64,000 nt of DNA from Miscanthus floridulus (GCF_019320115.1 NC_089588.1:120339707-120403706), one strand, 5' to 3'; shown: positions 21,603 to 33,500, counted from the first letter of the stretch. Numbers and translations: made by a program. Notes: generated by a model from the letters alone, not told the origin.

Positions 21603-23944
21603 AACTGAAGCCGTTGTAGTTTGTAGTTCGATTTTTGCATTTCTTTCTTTCTCTTGGCTGCCGATCCCAACTTTTGGGACCGTAATGGTAGTGGTTAGTG
21701 GTTACTGCTTGTGGCAATGAAACAGAGCGAGTTGTGAATAGGAAAACAGAGCATGCCCTTGACGCTTGACTCTTTCTGCACCCAACGCCTAACGAGCAGC
21801 GGTCTTCACATAAAACTGTCAGTTCGCAATCTAACGGTATGGGATGACAGGCAATTCAAATGGAAGTGTCTTTAGTGCCTTGGATGGACGTGTAACGGCA
21901 TTCATGAAAACTAGAAACACGGGCGTGGCTTTGCCGCGCCTTCCCTTTCTATTAGACCAGTGGCAATAAGAATACAGGTGCAGTGATGAGAAACTCAGTC
22001 ATTTTTTTTATTCATTTTATAATTTTTATGTATTTTATTTGCCCCTAAAAAGCATAGGTAAAAATTTATATGGAAAATTCCTTACTAAAACATGTGATAT
22101 TATGGATGCACTGCATAGTTGTACTCGTTAGTATTTCAGATCAACTTGATTTTCTAATTTATAATTTTTCTGTGATTTACTATGCAATTTTAAAGTTCCA
22201 GCTAATATATTTGTTGAAAAAAGAGATATAATCGAATGTGGCCTGTATTTTGATTTGAGAAAAATCTGAGGAGATTTTCGCAAAAATTGTTGAGAGTGTC
22301 TCTGGAGCGCGGGTTGATTTTGGATAAAGTGAAGGTCTTTTTTGAAAAAAAACCCAAAGTCCATCCGTTCTGGACTGCGGGTTGATTTAGAAATAATCTG
22401 AGGTGTTTTTTTTTGTAAAATGTTCTGAGAGGGCCTCTGGAGCACGGGTTGATTTCTGAAAAATATAAGGGGTTTTGCAAAACGTCTCTATTTCTTCCTT
22501 TGTGAACCTATAACAAAGCATGTTTCGAATTTCAATCTTCCCCCACGCTCACGAGCACTTGAAAGACAAAATATCTCGTCCACACGCTTCCGAGCAGGGG
22601 ATCTCCAGAATGCACGGACGAATCCAGAGCCACTAATAATTTACAAATAGTATTTTTCCTTTTAAAAAAACAAAACATGTCGCCATCGAGACGTCAACAC
22701 GACACGACTGTTACCCTCCTATCCTTTACATAAGAGCACAAGTTGAGCGCAGCGGTTAGCTGGAGCTCGCTAGCGCCCAAAAAAAACCCCCGCTGCCTGC
22801 GCCGCTCGCCTCAAGAGGCAGAAGAAGGCAACGCGAAAACGGCGGCCGCGGGCAATCAAGCAAGCGCGGGCAGGACGGCGGCCGCGGAGGAAAAAATAAT
22901 TAAAAATCAGGCCGTCCCTCCCGTCGCAGCTCATCAGGGGCCTGGGCCTGTGGGGGACTCAGCTCACTCGGGACGCCGTCCCCGCGTCAGCGGACTGGAC
23001 GACGGGATCCCCGCCGCATCCGGCCGTGTCGATCCGCATCAACCCCCACGTCGAGGAACCAATTGAAAATCACCGTCGAGGAAGGCGTGCAGAAATCGGA
23101 AACGGCTTGCGGGCTGGATACGGCTGTCGTATCCAGTATGTTTGGAACTGGTTCGGTTACTTTATCTCACAAGACTTCACAGTTCAAACTCGTATGCGCA
23201 TAAAAATATCTGCATCCTCTTGATGTCATTGTGACGCAAAGTTCGCAGCAGCTGGAAGAGTCTTGGATGATTCTTCCATTTCAAATCCCAAAGTTGGCAG
23301 CAGTTGAGATCAGGTGAAATGTTGCAAATCTGCTTTCGGAGAGCAAAAATAAGCCAACACACAGAGAAAGGAACGGTAAGACGAGAGTTAAGTCATCGAT
23401 TGTGAGTTATATAAGGTAGGATGGTGCATAGTGGCACATTTATACTTCTTCTCGGTTGCTAAGTCCTATCCTCCATTTTCGTTTACTTGACGCCGCATCT
23501 TTTTTTTCCTCGAAATTCTGATCCTGCGTCTTTTCTCTGCACAAACTTTTTCATTACTTGAAAACTCATATTATATGATTTGCTTCGAAAAATACTTCAT
23601 ATGATCAAAATTGCTACAACAATTTATTGGTAAAAGCCATCACTCCCTGCATCTCAAAGCGAGAAAAAAAGAAGAGGAGAATCACTCTCCAGTCCCCATC
23701 ACCCATCAGTACATGTCCACGTCCGCCTCTGCTTCGGTTGTGCACCTTGGTGCAGGCCTAGATGCCCTCCCCTGCAACACCACTGTCAAGCAGCGAGCGG
23801 CTTTCCCTTCCCCCATCCCCCACACGCCCCCATCAGTCCCCAGTATGGCAGTGTCTATTGGAACCAGCTGTTCCTTTGCCGCGGACAGCCGCCCCCGTTC
23901 GTCTTCTCCGCGTGTGAACACCCGCATCGCATCGCAGGCATACC
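21603..23944. other. Intergenic between CBF genes B and C
   Basis: No gene is supported. A degenerate repeat at 22250-22490 is listed separately. A GC-rich patch at about 22750-23110 (GCGGCCGCGG-rich) has open frames by composition only. The last 350 bp are the promoter region of gene C. Confidence 0.5.
22250..22490 (+). repeat. Degenerate tandem repeat, GCGGGTTGATTT core
   Basis: Three or more diverged units contain TCTGGAGCGCGGGTTGATTT or a variant (about 22300, 22370 and 22436), each followed by a GAAAAA-type run and an AGGGG/GAGGTG block, with spacing of about 65 bp. This looks like a minisatellite-type intergenic repeat. It has no coding content. Confidence 0.6.
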
Positions 23945-23952
23945 TATAAATA
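23945..23952 (+). promoter_or_regulatory. TATA box of CBF gene C
   Basis: TATAAATA lies 132 bp before the ATG. The surrounding promoter differs from those of genes A and B, in line with membership of another DREB1 lineage. Confidence 0.7.
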
Positions 23953-24076
23953 CCACCTCCCAAAAAACCACACGCTCCACACAGCACTCAAGCTCAAGAC
24001 AACCGAGCAGCTTCACTCCACTCTCAACACCGACCTCAAGCAGGGATCAGCACTTTAGCAGCAGCAGCAGGTAGCC

Positions 24077-24847
24077 ATGGACATGGGCCGCCTCGAGCTC
24101 TCGCCATCCTCCTCCTCCTCCACCTCGGCGTCGTCCTCCTCGTCGGACCACAACAAGAAGGCGGTCTGGTCGCCGTCGTCCTCGTCCTCCCCGCAGCCCG
24201 CCAAGAAGCGCCCCGCGGGGCGCACCAAGTTCCGCGAGACGCGGCACCCGGTGTTCCGCGGCGTGCGCCGCCGGGGCGCCGCGGGCCGGTGGGTCTGCGA
24301 GGTGCGCGTCCCGGGGAACCACGGCGCGCGGCTGTGGCTCGGCACCTACGTCGCCGCCGAGTCCGCGGCGCGCGCGCACGACGCCGCGATGCTCGCCCTG
24401 GGCCGCGGCCGATCGGGGGCGGGCTGCCTCAACTTCCCGGACTCCGCGCGGCTGCTCGCCGTGCCGCCGCCAGCCGCGCTCTCGGGCCTGGACGACGCCC
24501 GCCGCGCCGCCCTCGAGGCCGTCGCGGACTTCCAGCGCCGATTCGAGTCCGCCGCCAGCGGCGCCGTCGACGAGGTGACATCGCGCGTGTCGGCTCCGCC
24601 GCCATTGCCGGACATTGTTTCCGGCTCGGCGGCGACGTCGCTTGAGCAAGTAACTGTGAAGGCTGACGAGCCGGCGGCACTGGACGTCGAAGCGTTCGAG
24701 CCCGACTGGTTCGGCGACATGGACTTGGACACGTACTACGCCAGCCTCGCGGAGGGGCTGCTCATGGAGCCGCCGGCGGCGGCAGCCGCTTGGGAACATG
24801 GCGACTTCGGCGACGGCGGAGCGGACGTCGCGCTCTGGAGCTACTAG
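24077..24847 (+). CDS. DREB1H: CBF/DREB1 transcription factor, gene C (DREB1H type)
   Basis: This intronless gene encodes a 256-aa CBF/DREB1 AP2/ERF activator. The N-terminus is a serine-rich run ([15 protein letters not shown]), then [16 protein letters not shown] at residues 43-58, then the AP2 domain at about 60-120 with WVCEVRVPG and LWLGTY. The usual DSAW signature after AP2 reads DSARLL (122-127): the conserved Trp is Arg (codon CGG at 24448-24450). The C-terminus is acidic with [20 protein letters not shown] and ends LWSY. The start at 24077 (ATGGACATGG) is the only one compatible with the family N-terminus; a second in-frame ATG follows two codons later. Recalled similarity (MDM start, [14 protein letters not shown]) and position between A/B-type and D-type genes suggest DREB1H orthology; this is inference. 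Confidence 0.94.
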   Translation: MDMGRLELSPSSSSSTSASSSSSDHNKKAVWSPSSSSSPQPAKKRPAGRTKFRETRHPVFRGVRRRGAAGRWVCEVRVPGNHGARLWLGTYVAAESAARAHDAAMLALGRGRSGAGCLNFPDSARLLAVPPPAALSGLDDARRAALEAVADFQRRFESAASGAVDEVTSRVSAPPPLPDIVSGSAATSLEQVTVKADEPAALDVEAFEPDWFGDMDLDTYYASLAEGLLMEPPAAAAAWEHGDFGDGGADVALWSY

Positions 24848-26599
24848 CAACTTAACAATAAGCTTTGACGATCCCCAACTGATTGTACCCTGTTATGACT
24901 CTAACAAAATTCAAATTGATTCCTGGCTAATTAACTGCAACGGTTCAAAATTTTCGTGTCTAACTTTTCGATCTCTGCTCTCGTCTTTTGAGCATCGAAG
25001 TTCGTCCATGCAGTTTTTAGCCATAAACAGATTTTAAAGAGAGAAAGAGAGAGAGAACAGGAAAGCAACACATGCCTCAAAGAGTCCTTGCAAGAAAGGG
25101 CATCCGTTCATTTGCGAATTTTGCGACTGTAACTTTGTGAATTTGTGATGGTCCCATAGACCAAGACAACTTTCACGTGCTGGTGATCCGGTCCCAGTGA
25201 CTGATCCAGAAGATGTGGCCATTCCACTTCGGACCCAGTCCGGTCATTCAACCTGCTCTGCTGGCTGAAGCCACTAGTTGAATCTTCTTTCCTTCTTGCA
25301 GTCAAAATCCTTCCAGTGAGTTACGCGAGCTGTCGCTTCACTGGGCGGAAGGGAAGCAGCAGCGGCGCTCTTGTCTCATCGCCCCTTTCGGCGTTTCCTC
25401 AATCCCTAGAGCCAAGACCCAAGAAGGCAAGAGACGCGAGCTGTGATGTGTGTTAGAAACGATAGGCAATATAAACGACGAAGAACAAACATAGGAGACA
25501 CGAGATTTTAACGTGAAAAACCCTTGCAAGGAAGAAGGAAAAAAACCACGGGCACCAGCCAGCAAATCTTCACTATATCAGGTGAGGTTACAAACGTCGG
25601 GGATTTACAACTTTTCTTATTCCAAAACGACGGCTTACAGAATGTATATATAGAGATGAAAACCCCTAATAGGCGGCCGAAGCGAAGCGGAGGTAGAAGT
25701 TAACCTTTATATTATATATAACTGAATTTGGATCACAACTCAACGATGTGGAGGTCGCCTCAATATTTCTAGATGGCCGTTTCAGGCTCCACTGTGAGTA
25801 CAACAACTGAGGGCAGAATTTTTATTTTATAGTCTTTTAATCGAAGAGAGTATCCGAAGTATCAGGTGGCAAATTTTGCTTCGACTGCCTGTTCGCTGCA
25901 TACAGATACAGGTAGCAGGTCTTACACGCGGGTAACTGCCGAGCAGGAGTCAGGAGAACTAAACAGAATCGATCAATCCTCGGGTCTCATGCTCCAAGAC
26001 CAAAGTTTGCAATTATGTTTTATCTTTTCATGTCCTAACATTGCTTCATGCTGAGTTGCTGACTGTGGTCTATCGGTCTATGGATGGCCAAGGAAAGACA
26101 CTGCTGTGGCATCGCAGACTTTTTCTTATGCCAATCTGGAACACCAGCTTTGTGCGTTGACATCTGGATGCCCAACGCAGGCTTAGACCTTCAAGATCTT
26201 GTCTAGTCAACTGAGGAACCCAAAACATGGTCGTACCTCAGCAAAGAGATTGAACCGGAACGTTGTCAACGGGCCTCACCGGCCAAGCACGAGCCACCAC
26301 GGGCAAGGCAACCAGGAGATCAGCTTTGAAAAGTAAACGCAGACCAGACCACACGCCATGAAGCTGATAGTGTCCAGTGACGGAGTGACACCCCGAGGCC
26401 AAGGCAAGTAGGCAGTCACTGACGTCGGACCCCACCCCGCCACCGCACCGCCGCAGTAGCTGACTTGGACCGCCACGCACGCCGATCCTCCACTCCACGC
26501 CACGCTGTCCATTTCCATTTCCAGCTAATCGCTTCTCCCTCCCCGCGGCACTGACGACCAGTCACCAACGTACCACCTGCACCGACTTGACCAGTTACC
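24848..26599. other. Intergenic between CBF genes C and D
   Basis: No host gene is seen. A short GA-rich tract lies at 25037-25057. A possible LTR fragment is listed at 25450-25690. The final 350 bp before 26600 form the gene D upstream region. Confidence 0.5.
25450..25690 (-). mobile_element. Possible solo/partial LTR remnant
   Basis: The stretch contains AGACACGAGATTTTAACGTG, then AAAAACCCTTGCAAGGAAGAAGG and ACCACGGGCACC, then a TATATATAGAG-like TATA. This combination recalls the inside of grass copia LTRs read on the opposite strand. No LTR ends, target duplication or internal coding region are visible. The identification is from pattern recollection only. Confidence 0.35.
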
Positions 26600-26607
26600 T
26601 ATATATA
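26600..26607 (+). promoter_or_regulatory. TATA box of CBF gene D
   Basis: TATATATA lies 112 bp upstream of the ATG, a spacing like that of the other three CBF genes. Confidence 0.65.
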
Positions 26608-26711
26608 CTTTCCTGCCTCCTCCCCCTCCCTCCATCAAGTCCGAGCTCCATCGATCCCAGCACGACCGGAGCCACAGCCACCACGCCTACAGGATCTTCA
26701 GCGAGTCTGTA

Positions 26712-27392
26712 ATGGACACGCCCTCGCCGCCGCCGTCGTCCGCGGAGCAAGAGGAGTACCGGACGGTGTGGTCGGCGCCGCCCAAGAAGCCGGCGGGGCG
26801 GACCAAGTTCCGGGAGACGCGGCACCCGGTGTTCCGCGGCGTGCGGCGCCGCGGCCAGGCGGGGGCGGGGCGGTGGGTGTGCGAGCTGCGCGTCCCGGGG
26901 CGGCGCGGCTCGAGGCTCTGGCTCGGCACCTTCGCCACGCCCGAGCTGGCGGCGCGCGCGCACGACGCCGCCGCCATCGCGCTGACCGGCCGCGCCGCCT
27001 GCCTCAACTTCGCCGACTCCGCGTGGCTTCTCCCGCCGCTGATGCCCGCGGCGCTGGCCAGCGCGCGCGAGGTCAGGAACGCGGTCGCCGAGGCCATCGG
27101 GGCGTTCCGGCGGCGCTCGGAGGAGTCGGCATCGGCGGCGGCATCGCCGGTGGCGGAGACGACGGCAGACGAGGACGAGGAGGGCAGTGGCTCTTCTGGC
27201 GCAACGCCGTCGCTGGACGTCACGTTCGAGCTCGACGACATGTTCAGATTCGGCGGCATGGTTGATTCCGGATCGTACTACGAGAGCTTGGCGCAGGGGC
27301 TGCTCGTGGACGCGCCGGCCGCCGCCGGAGCGGGAGCGTGGTGGGAGGACGTCGAGCATGGCACCGCTGACATCGCACTGTGGAGCTACTAG
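26712..27392 (+). CDS. DREB1B: CBF/DREB1 transcription factor, gene D (DREB1B type)
   Basis: This intronless gene encodes a 226-aa CBF/DREB1 activator. A short N-terminus ([20 protein letters not shown]) leads into [16 protein letters not shown] at residues 24-39. The AP2 domain is at about 41-100, with a two-residue longer loop ([11 protein letters not shown]) than genes A and B and [23 protein letters not shown] is at 102-107. The acidic C-terminus contains [11 protein letters not shown], then [10 protein letters not shown], and ends LWSY. The loop length, YRTVWS start and FELDD-FRFGG segment resemble rice DREB1B as I recall it. The start at 26712 is the first ATG after the TATA box. Third positions are very GC-rich, giving long spurious antisense frames. 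Confidence 0.95.
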   Translation: MDTPSPPPSSAEQEEYRTVWSAPPKKPAGRTKFRETRHPVFRGVRRRGQAGAGRWVCELRVPGRRGSRLWLGTFATPELAARAHDAAAIALTGRAACLNFADSAWLLPPLMPAALASAREVRNAVAEAIGAFRRRSEESASAAASPVAETTADEDEEGSGSSGATPSLDVTFELDDMFRFGGMVDSGSYYESLAQGLLVDAPAAAGAGAWWEDVEHGTADIALWSY

Positions 27393-27777
27393 CGCATTAC
27401 CAACTTGCTTCTCACAGATTCCAGATGGTTTTGTTTCCCAATCGAGAGAAACAGTGCATCGGATAGTGAGGGATTTTACAATTTTAGAATCATTATTGTG
27501 CTAGCTCTCTTGGTGCTCATGCTTCCTTTCTTATTTGGGGAAGCTAATTTGTAATTTTTTTAGAAATAAAGAAGAATGGCTCAGACATTTTCTAAAAATC
27601 TGGGGACTACTTCTGTTTGAAACCTGTTCGAAATAATGAGCAGGCTCGGACGACGTAGGGGTCTTTCCGGACAGCGAAGGCAGTCTTGTGGAGGCTGGGC
27701 ACCTGTCGCGCACGCGTGGCTGGACACACGTACGGCCAAACGCGACAGGCTCCACTCCTAAGCGCAGCGATTCTTTG

Positions 27778-27990
27778 TGCGATATAAGTACACATATTCA
27801 GGTGTGTGGTTTGGCGCCAGTTGAGTTCCTTTTAAAGAAGATAAAATTATATTTATGTATTAATGTTAAGTCGCACTTCTTACATCAGTTTATGCGACTT
27901 GACATTAATATATAAATATAATTTTATCTTCTTTAAAAGGAACTCAACTGGCGCCAAACCACACACCTGAATATGTGTACTTATATCGCA
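27778..27990. mobile_element. 213-bp near-perfect foldback element
   Basis: Two 98-bp arms (27778-27875 and 27893-27990) are complementary except at two positions, both of which would be G-U pairs in RNA; the loop is 17 nt. The ends read TGCGATATAAG...CTTATATCGCA. Each arm also ends internally in TCGCA/TGCGA. It starts 386 bp after the gene D stop codon. No clear target duplication was found, so the MITE superfamily is open. The near-perfect arms point to recent insertion or amplification. Confidence 0.9.
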
Positions 27991-28421
27991 GAACTCCTTC
28001 TTTTCTTCTTCTTCTTTTCGACGAGGATGCATGGTGTGTTGTTTCATAGGATGTTAATCCAAATCCCAACGAATAACTTAAGTGAATATTTGAAACAAGA
28101 AATGAATTCAAATTTTTGCATCGAGGATCCTTCTAATTCAGTCTATCTAATATCTTTTTCAGTGTCTAGAGAAACTAGATCTCGGTTACACATATTAGCA
28201 GTAGCCAGTAGGTTTTAGAGATTGCATTGACCAAAAAAAACAAACAATCACCTTACCATGTGCATCCTCCATATCGGGTTGATTTCGAACCATTGGTGTT
28301 TGACGACTTTCAAATTAGCGAACTTCTATGGAACTGCACGCATGTGAGTATTTACGTCGACATTGGAACTACACGCATTGTATTTTGGAAAAGATGGCAC
28401 AGTGTTAAAGCTTACCTGGAT
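27991..28421. other. Spacer between foldback and CACTA-1
   Basis: Nothing is recognised here beyond a CTT/TTC-rich patch at about 27996-28020. It marks the edge between the CBF island and the transposon block. Confidence 0.4.
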
Positions 28422-28439
28422 CACTGGATTCATGTTCTT

Positions 28440-29010
28440 TGCCGAGTGCCTGAGGCACTCGGCAAAGGTCAAATTGTACTCGGCACAGAACACACGGCAA
28501 AAAATTGATCGGCAAAGCTCTCTTTGCCGAGTGTCTTTTATCGGGCACTCGGCAAAGGCTTTGCCGAGAGCCCAGGGGCACTCGGCAAAGAAAAGCGACC
28601 GTCACGGCGCCGGCCCCGTTGATGGTCGTTTTGCCGAGTGCCAACCCTGTAGGCAGTCGGCAAAGATTTTTTTATTTTTTTTTAAAAAAATTCTTTGCTG
28701 AGTGCCCTCTATCCGGCCCTCGGCAAAGATGTTTTATTTTTTTTCTAAAAATTCTTTGCCGAGTGCCCCCCTGGCCGACGCTCGGCAAAGTTTGAATTTT
28801 TTTTTAAAAAAATTCTTTGCCGAGTGCCCTCTGGCCGGCACTCGGCAAAGTTTGATTTTTTTTTAAAAATTCTTTGCCGAGTGCCATGGTCATGACAGTC
28901 GGCAAAGCTAGGAAAAATGATTTTCCGAGTGCCCATTTTTCCAGCTTTGCCCGAGTGCTGTGACCATGGCACTCGGCAACGGGGTCCTTTGCCGAGTGCA
29001 ACATTCGGCA
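28440..29010. repeat. CACTA-1 subterminal repeats, left
   Basis: About eight inverted pairs follow the pattern TTTGCCGAGTGC-N-GCACTCGGCAAAG, spaced by T/A runs. In characterised CACTA elements (En/Spm, Tam1), subterminal repeats of this kind bind the TNPA-type protein. The flanking TTTTTTTTAAAAATT-like spacers are themselves repeated. Confidence 0.9.
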
Positions 29011-29399
29011 AAGTGTCCCAAAACGACAATTTTTATTTTTTTGCATTCCATTATGACAAATAAATTCATACAAACATATATCACACATATATATCTCATT
29101 AATCACATATATCTCATCCATCACATATATATCTCATCCATCCACACAACCATCCGCACATATCACATCCATCACAATATATATCATATATATAATAATA
29201 AGTGCTCAAGTCCATCCAAATAAATCCACAAGTCTATCACAAGTCCATCAAAGTCCATAAGTGCATCACAAGTATATCACAAGTCCATCACCAAGTGAAC
29301 AACAAATGAAAAAATACAACGTGCACTCATCTCGGCCATTGCGATTGTGGTGAAGGCCCAGCGCCATCATTCGGAGGTGCATGAGGTGGATTATTCGAA

Positions 29400-30540
29400 C
29401 CACCGTCAGATAGAGACTGCACAAAGAAGAAAAGATTGCATGTGAGACAAGCTTATTTGGATTGCTAATCTAGGAAGGTAGAGGCCATACAAGCAAAGCA
29501 CAAGCGAAAGTAAAAAAACTTTCATACTCATAGGAGTAGCTGCAGCTGCAGGACGCGGAGGCGGAGGTGGAACCAACAGCCCAGCTGATAGAGAGAAGCC
29601 CACACGTTGCCCATGCCCTTGTAGGAACTCCGTAATGTCCGTCAGCCTCTGCACCTAGGCCTGCCGCTTGGCCCGCTCGGCCTCCAGCTGGGCCGCCATC
29701 CTCTGCTGCCTGGCTTCTAGCTCCTGACGTTGCCTCATTTCTTGTTCCAGCCAGGCCTACAATATTTCACTCCAATGTTTTAGTAATGCAAAGCTAATTA
29801 AGGTGTGTAAAGATCAATGTATGATGAGTAAAATAGGAATAACCTCGAGTGCGTCGACCCAGTGCTGTGCAGCGGTCGGCCGTGTGCGAATGGCCGGGCT
29901 CTCGCTCGTGCTCCGTGCTTGGATCTAGGAGAGAGGGAGTAGAGGCCGTGTTCAATGACGCCATCACTAAGCCAGAACCACCCATGCTTCTTGCCTTGCC
30001 CCGCCCTCATGACGGCCTCTCCATCGAAGTCCTGGGTGCTCGGATCGTGGTCTGACCCATAGAGCGACCTCGCCACCTCAGTGTGCTCACTGATGCGAGA
30101 GTGGACGCTAGGGTTTGTGTATGCCTCGGGTGGGTCCTTCAGGTTGAAGGAGACGTCGGACTGTTGCCTTGCCCTTGTGGGCCATATACCATGCCTGGAA
30201 GTCCTGAGCAAGCCTGGCCACTATGTGACGCCGACTGTGAGAAAGACAGCACGATGATTAGAAATCAGGCAGAACTGAGCGTCACAATAGATAAATGAAT
30301 TCGCGTACCCATGCTTGTTTGTATCCGGTGAGGCTGCGGCTGCCTTGATGGTGTGCTGGACCTTGCATCTGCAAACGACTGGTCCCGGGCATCCCTATGC
30401 ATCTTGAGGTACTCCTCCATGAACCACCTCTCCACCATCATCGCCCAACACTTGGGATACGCTTGGCACCACCAGGGAATCATCTACACGTCATCAAGTA
30501 TTGGACATATAAGAAGATCAAATTCAACCAACTTAATCTC
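29400..30540 (-). pseudogene. CACTA-1 second ORF (En/Spm family), truncated
   Basis: Minus-strand pieces match the second ORF of CACTA-2. They are MIPWWCQAYPKCWAMMVERW with EEYLKMHRDARDQSF (30265-30483), a block DGEAVMRAGQGKKHGWFW with ISEHTEVARSLYGSDHDPS (29798-30211), and a Glu/Arg-rich coiled-coil-like region (EQEMRQRQELEARQQRM) leading into VQRLTDITEFLQ and a proline run (29406-29750). The first exon is missing because of the deletion that joins this gene to TNP2. Introns probably separate the pieces. At least one in-frame TAG is present in the coiled coil. Confidence 0.75.
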
Positions 30541-33500
30541 AAAACGAATCATGTCGAATCTCGAGTAGCCCAAGCTTAGGGGTCCAGTCTCAGTTACTCC
30601 AGGATGAAACTAGTGGCATTTGAATATGACAGGAGTAAGAGGTTTGGAACTATAGAATGATAGTTCAGTAGATTTCTTCAATTCTTTCATAATAGTCGAG
30701 TCCATTAGTGCGGGGCGTAACAACTCCGCTGTTTATGGTTGTTCGATTGGGCTGACTCTGCTCGTAGTTTGCTATGTGAAAACAATATCCATTCACGTCA
30801 TAACCGGTAAATGACTTGACCCTAACGGCACAACCGTTAGCAACCTATCTCAGCTCGTCACTTATAGGCGCATCAGTTTGGGTTTTCTGTTTGAACCAAC
30901 AAATGAAATCGGGGCTCTCTGGTCCTACACCCTTTGAAAGAAGGGTATCATTTTCTTGCGGGGTAGGTTGCCTTGACCCATGCCAGGATTGATGAAGAAA
31001 TTCCCTGTACCAATGAGAAACAACGGGGTTGGACGAAGAAACAAAGACATACGGCGAAATGAAACAAGTTCGTTCAGAACTTACCCAATGAACGACTGCA
31101 CCTCGACAAGGTTGAGTCAACACATATAGCATGATACTGCTGCCACTCTTCATTTTTCAATTGCTTAGTGGTCGATGCACTTGCGCTTCCGAGTTACCCT
31201 TGGAAAAGGCTGAGGTTCGATTCATTTTCAGCCAGCATTATAACGAGGGGGTGGATTATAAACGCTAGGAAGGTTCTCAGTGTAGTATTTCTCTATGAAG
31301 TTCGACTACCTCCTCTAGAATGTATGCCTCTGCAATAGAAGCCTCAATTTTGGCTTTATTTCTACATTTTTTGCGAAGAGTCCTTCAGACATCTCTCGAT
31401 TGGATAGCACCAACGGTTCTGCACGGGCCCCCCATCCATGACTCATACGGGAGGTGCACAATCAAATGCTGCATCGGCAAGAAGCAGTTGTGTGGAAAGA
31501 TCTTCTCCAACTTACAGAGCAACACGGGTGCCGCTTTTTCCAAGTCATCAATGACGGTCCTAGAGAGCTCCTTGGCACAAAGCTGGCGGAATAAGTAGCT
31601 CAACTCTGCCAGCACTTGCCAGACATGCTCCAGGGACATAGCCTCGAACTATCGCCGGAAGAAGCCGCTCAATCCATATGTGGTAGTCATGACTCTTCAT
31701 CCTGTTGACTCGCAGAGTGCCTAAGTTCACTCCCCTCTTTAGATTCGTTGCATACCCATCAGAGAACATTAGCGCCTTGATCCATTCAAGTACTTCCCTC
31801 CTTTGGTCCTTTTTCAAGATGAAATCGACCTTAGGCCTTCTCCAGGTCTTGCCACGACTAGGAGGCTACATCTCTTGATTTGGTCTATCGCACAACGTTG
31901 CCAGATCCACTCTAGCCTTAGGGTTGTCCTTGGACTTTTCAATGTCCATGAGTGTTGCCCAAAGTACCTCGACGACATTCTTTTCAGTGTGCATTACATC
32001 AATGTTATATTGCAGAAGAAGGTCATCAAAATAGGGGAGCCTCGTCATGCTCGAGATATGAGTCCACATATGTTGCTCACCATATCCCACAAAACCACCT
32101 TCTTCATTGGGCACTAGAGCATCTATCTGAGCATGAACCTCGGCACCAGTCATCATCCGCGGTGTAGGGTTTGTCACTTTGACACCTTTTGTAAAGTTCT
32201 TGATGCCTTGTTTGAATGGATGGTCAAGAGGTAGGAATTGATGATGTCTGTCGAACGACGAATACTTGCCACCCTTCTGCAACCAAATGAACCTCACACC
32301 TTCCTTGCATATTAGGCATGGGAACTTCCCGTGAACATACTAGGCACAGAATATCCCATACGCCAGGAAGTCATGCAGGGAGTAGTGGTACCAAACGTGC
32401 ATTTTGAAGGTTGTCTTTGTAGCTCGATCGTATGTCCATACCCCTTCGTCCCAAGCACGGACCAATTCATCAAACACGGGCTCCATGAACACACCCATAT
32501 TACTCCCTAGGGTGTCTAGGAATTATCAACGACAAGAATACGTTATGTCAGTTGAAAGGAGACACCGGGGGGAGGGGGGGGGAGATTAATGGGGATAATG
32601 AAGATGGGCCAACATGTGTATGGGGCAGCCATCATTCTATAATGATTGAACCCATCTGTTGCCAGCGCGAACACGTACATTACGAGCCTCATCTGCTTTG
32701 TCACGATGTTTGTCATTAAAGTGGATCCAAGCTTCACCATCAGATGGATGTACCATCTTGTCAGGATTGTACCGTTTGCCATTTTTGTGCCATGTCATCT
32801 GTTTCGCGGATTCCTCGGTCATGTATAGCCATTGGATCCTCGGTAGGAACGAAAGGTACCAGTAGGATTTTCACGGGGATTGTAAGTTGCCTCTTCTGGC
32901 CATCATCAGAGTCTACCTCTAGGTACCTAGAGGATTTACACTTTGGACAAAACTTTGCATGCTCGTGTTCTTTCCTAAATAGGACTGCACCCCTTCGGAC
33001 AAGCATGTATCTACTCATACAGCATCTTAAGTGCACGAAGAAGTTTCTGTGACTCGTACATGCTCTTTGGTAGAATGTGGCCCTCCGGAAGTAGGGTGCC
33101 AATCATGGCCAACATCTTATCGAAGCCTTCTCGACTCAAGTTTAACTCGGACTTCAACCCCATTAAGCGTCCAATGGCATCCAGTTGAGACACCGTTGAA
33201 CCGATCGTGAAGGGGTTTCTGTGCCGAGTCCATCATGTCGTAGAACACCTGTACGGCTACCTCCATCTCCTCCTTCTCACGTCCCTCATCGAACTGTCCT
33301 TGGTGAAAGTCATCTAACATGTCTGCTACCCCGGCATCAGCATCAAAAGCCTCCACCCATGGTCTCACCACCTCCTCTCTCATACGATGGGCTTCACCAT
33401 GGTGGACCCACTAGGTGTAGTCCGGTGTAAATCCATTCTTCACAAGATGTTTACCCATTTCCACCTTGTTTACCCTTCTCCTGTTTCCACATTTGCTGTA

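Noticed and set aside
22743..23066. 107-codon frame in a GC-rich patch
   Set aside because: No recognisable domain; the composition is low-complexity Ala/Gly/Arg and there is no promoter or related copy in the window.
27607..28218. Pair of short frames starting MCTYIA on either side of the foldback
   Set aside because: They are the two arms of the inverted repeat read outward, so the shared start is structural, not a gene pair.
28440..29010. Regular inverted repeats as a CRISPR-like array
   Set aside because: The repeats are short, alternate in orientation, have T/A-run spacers and sit at a transposon end with a target duplication. This is a CACTA subterminal region in a plant genome.
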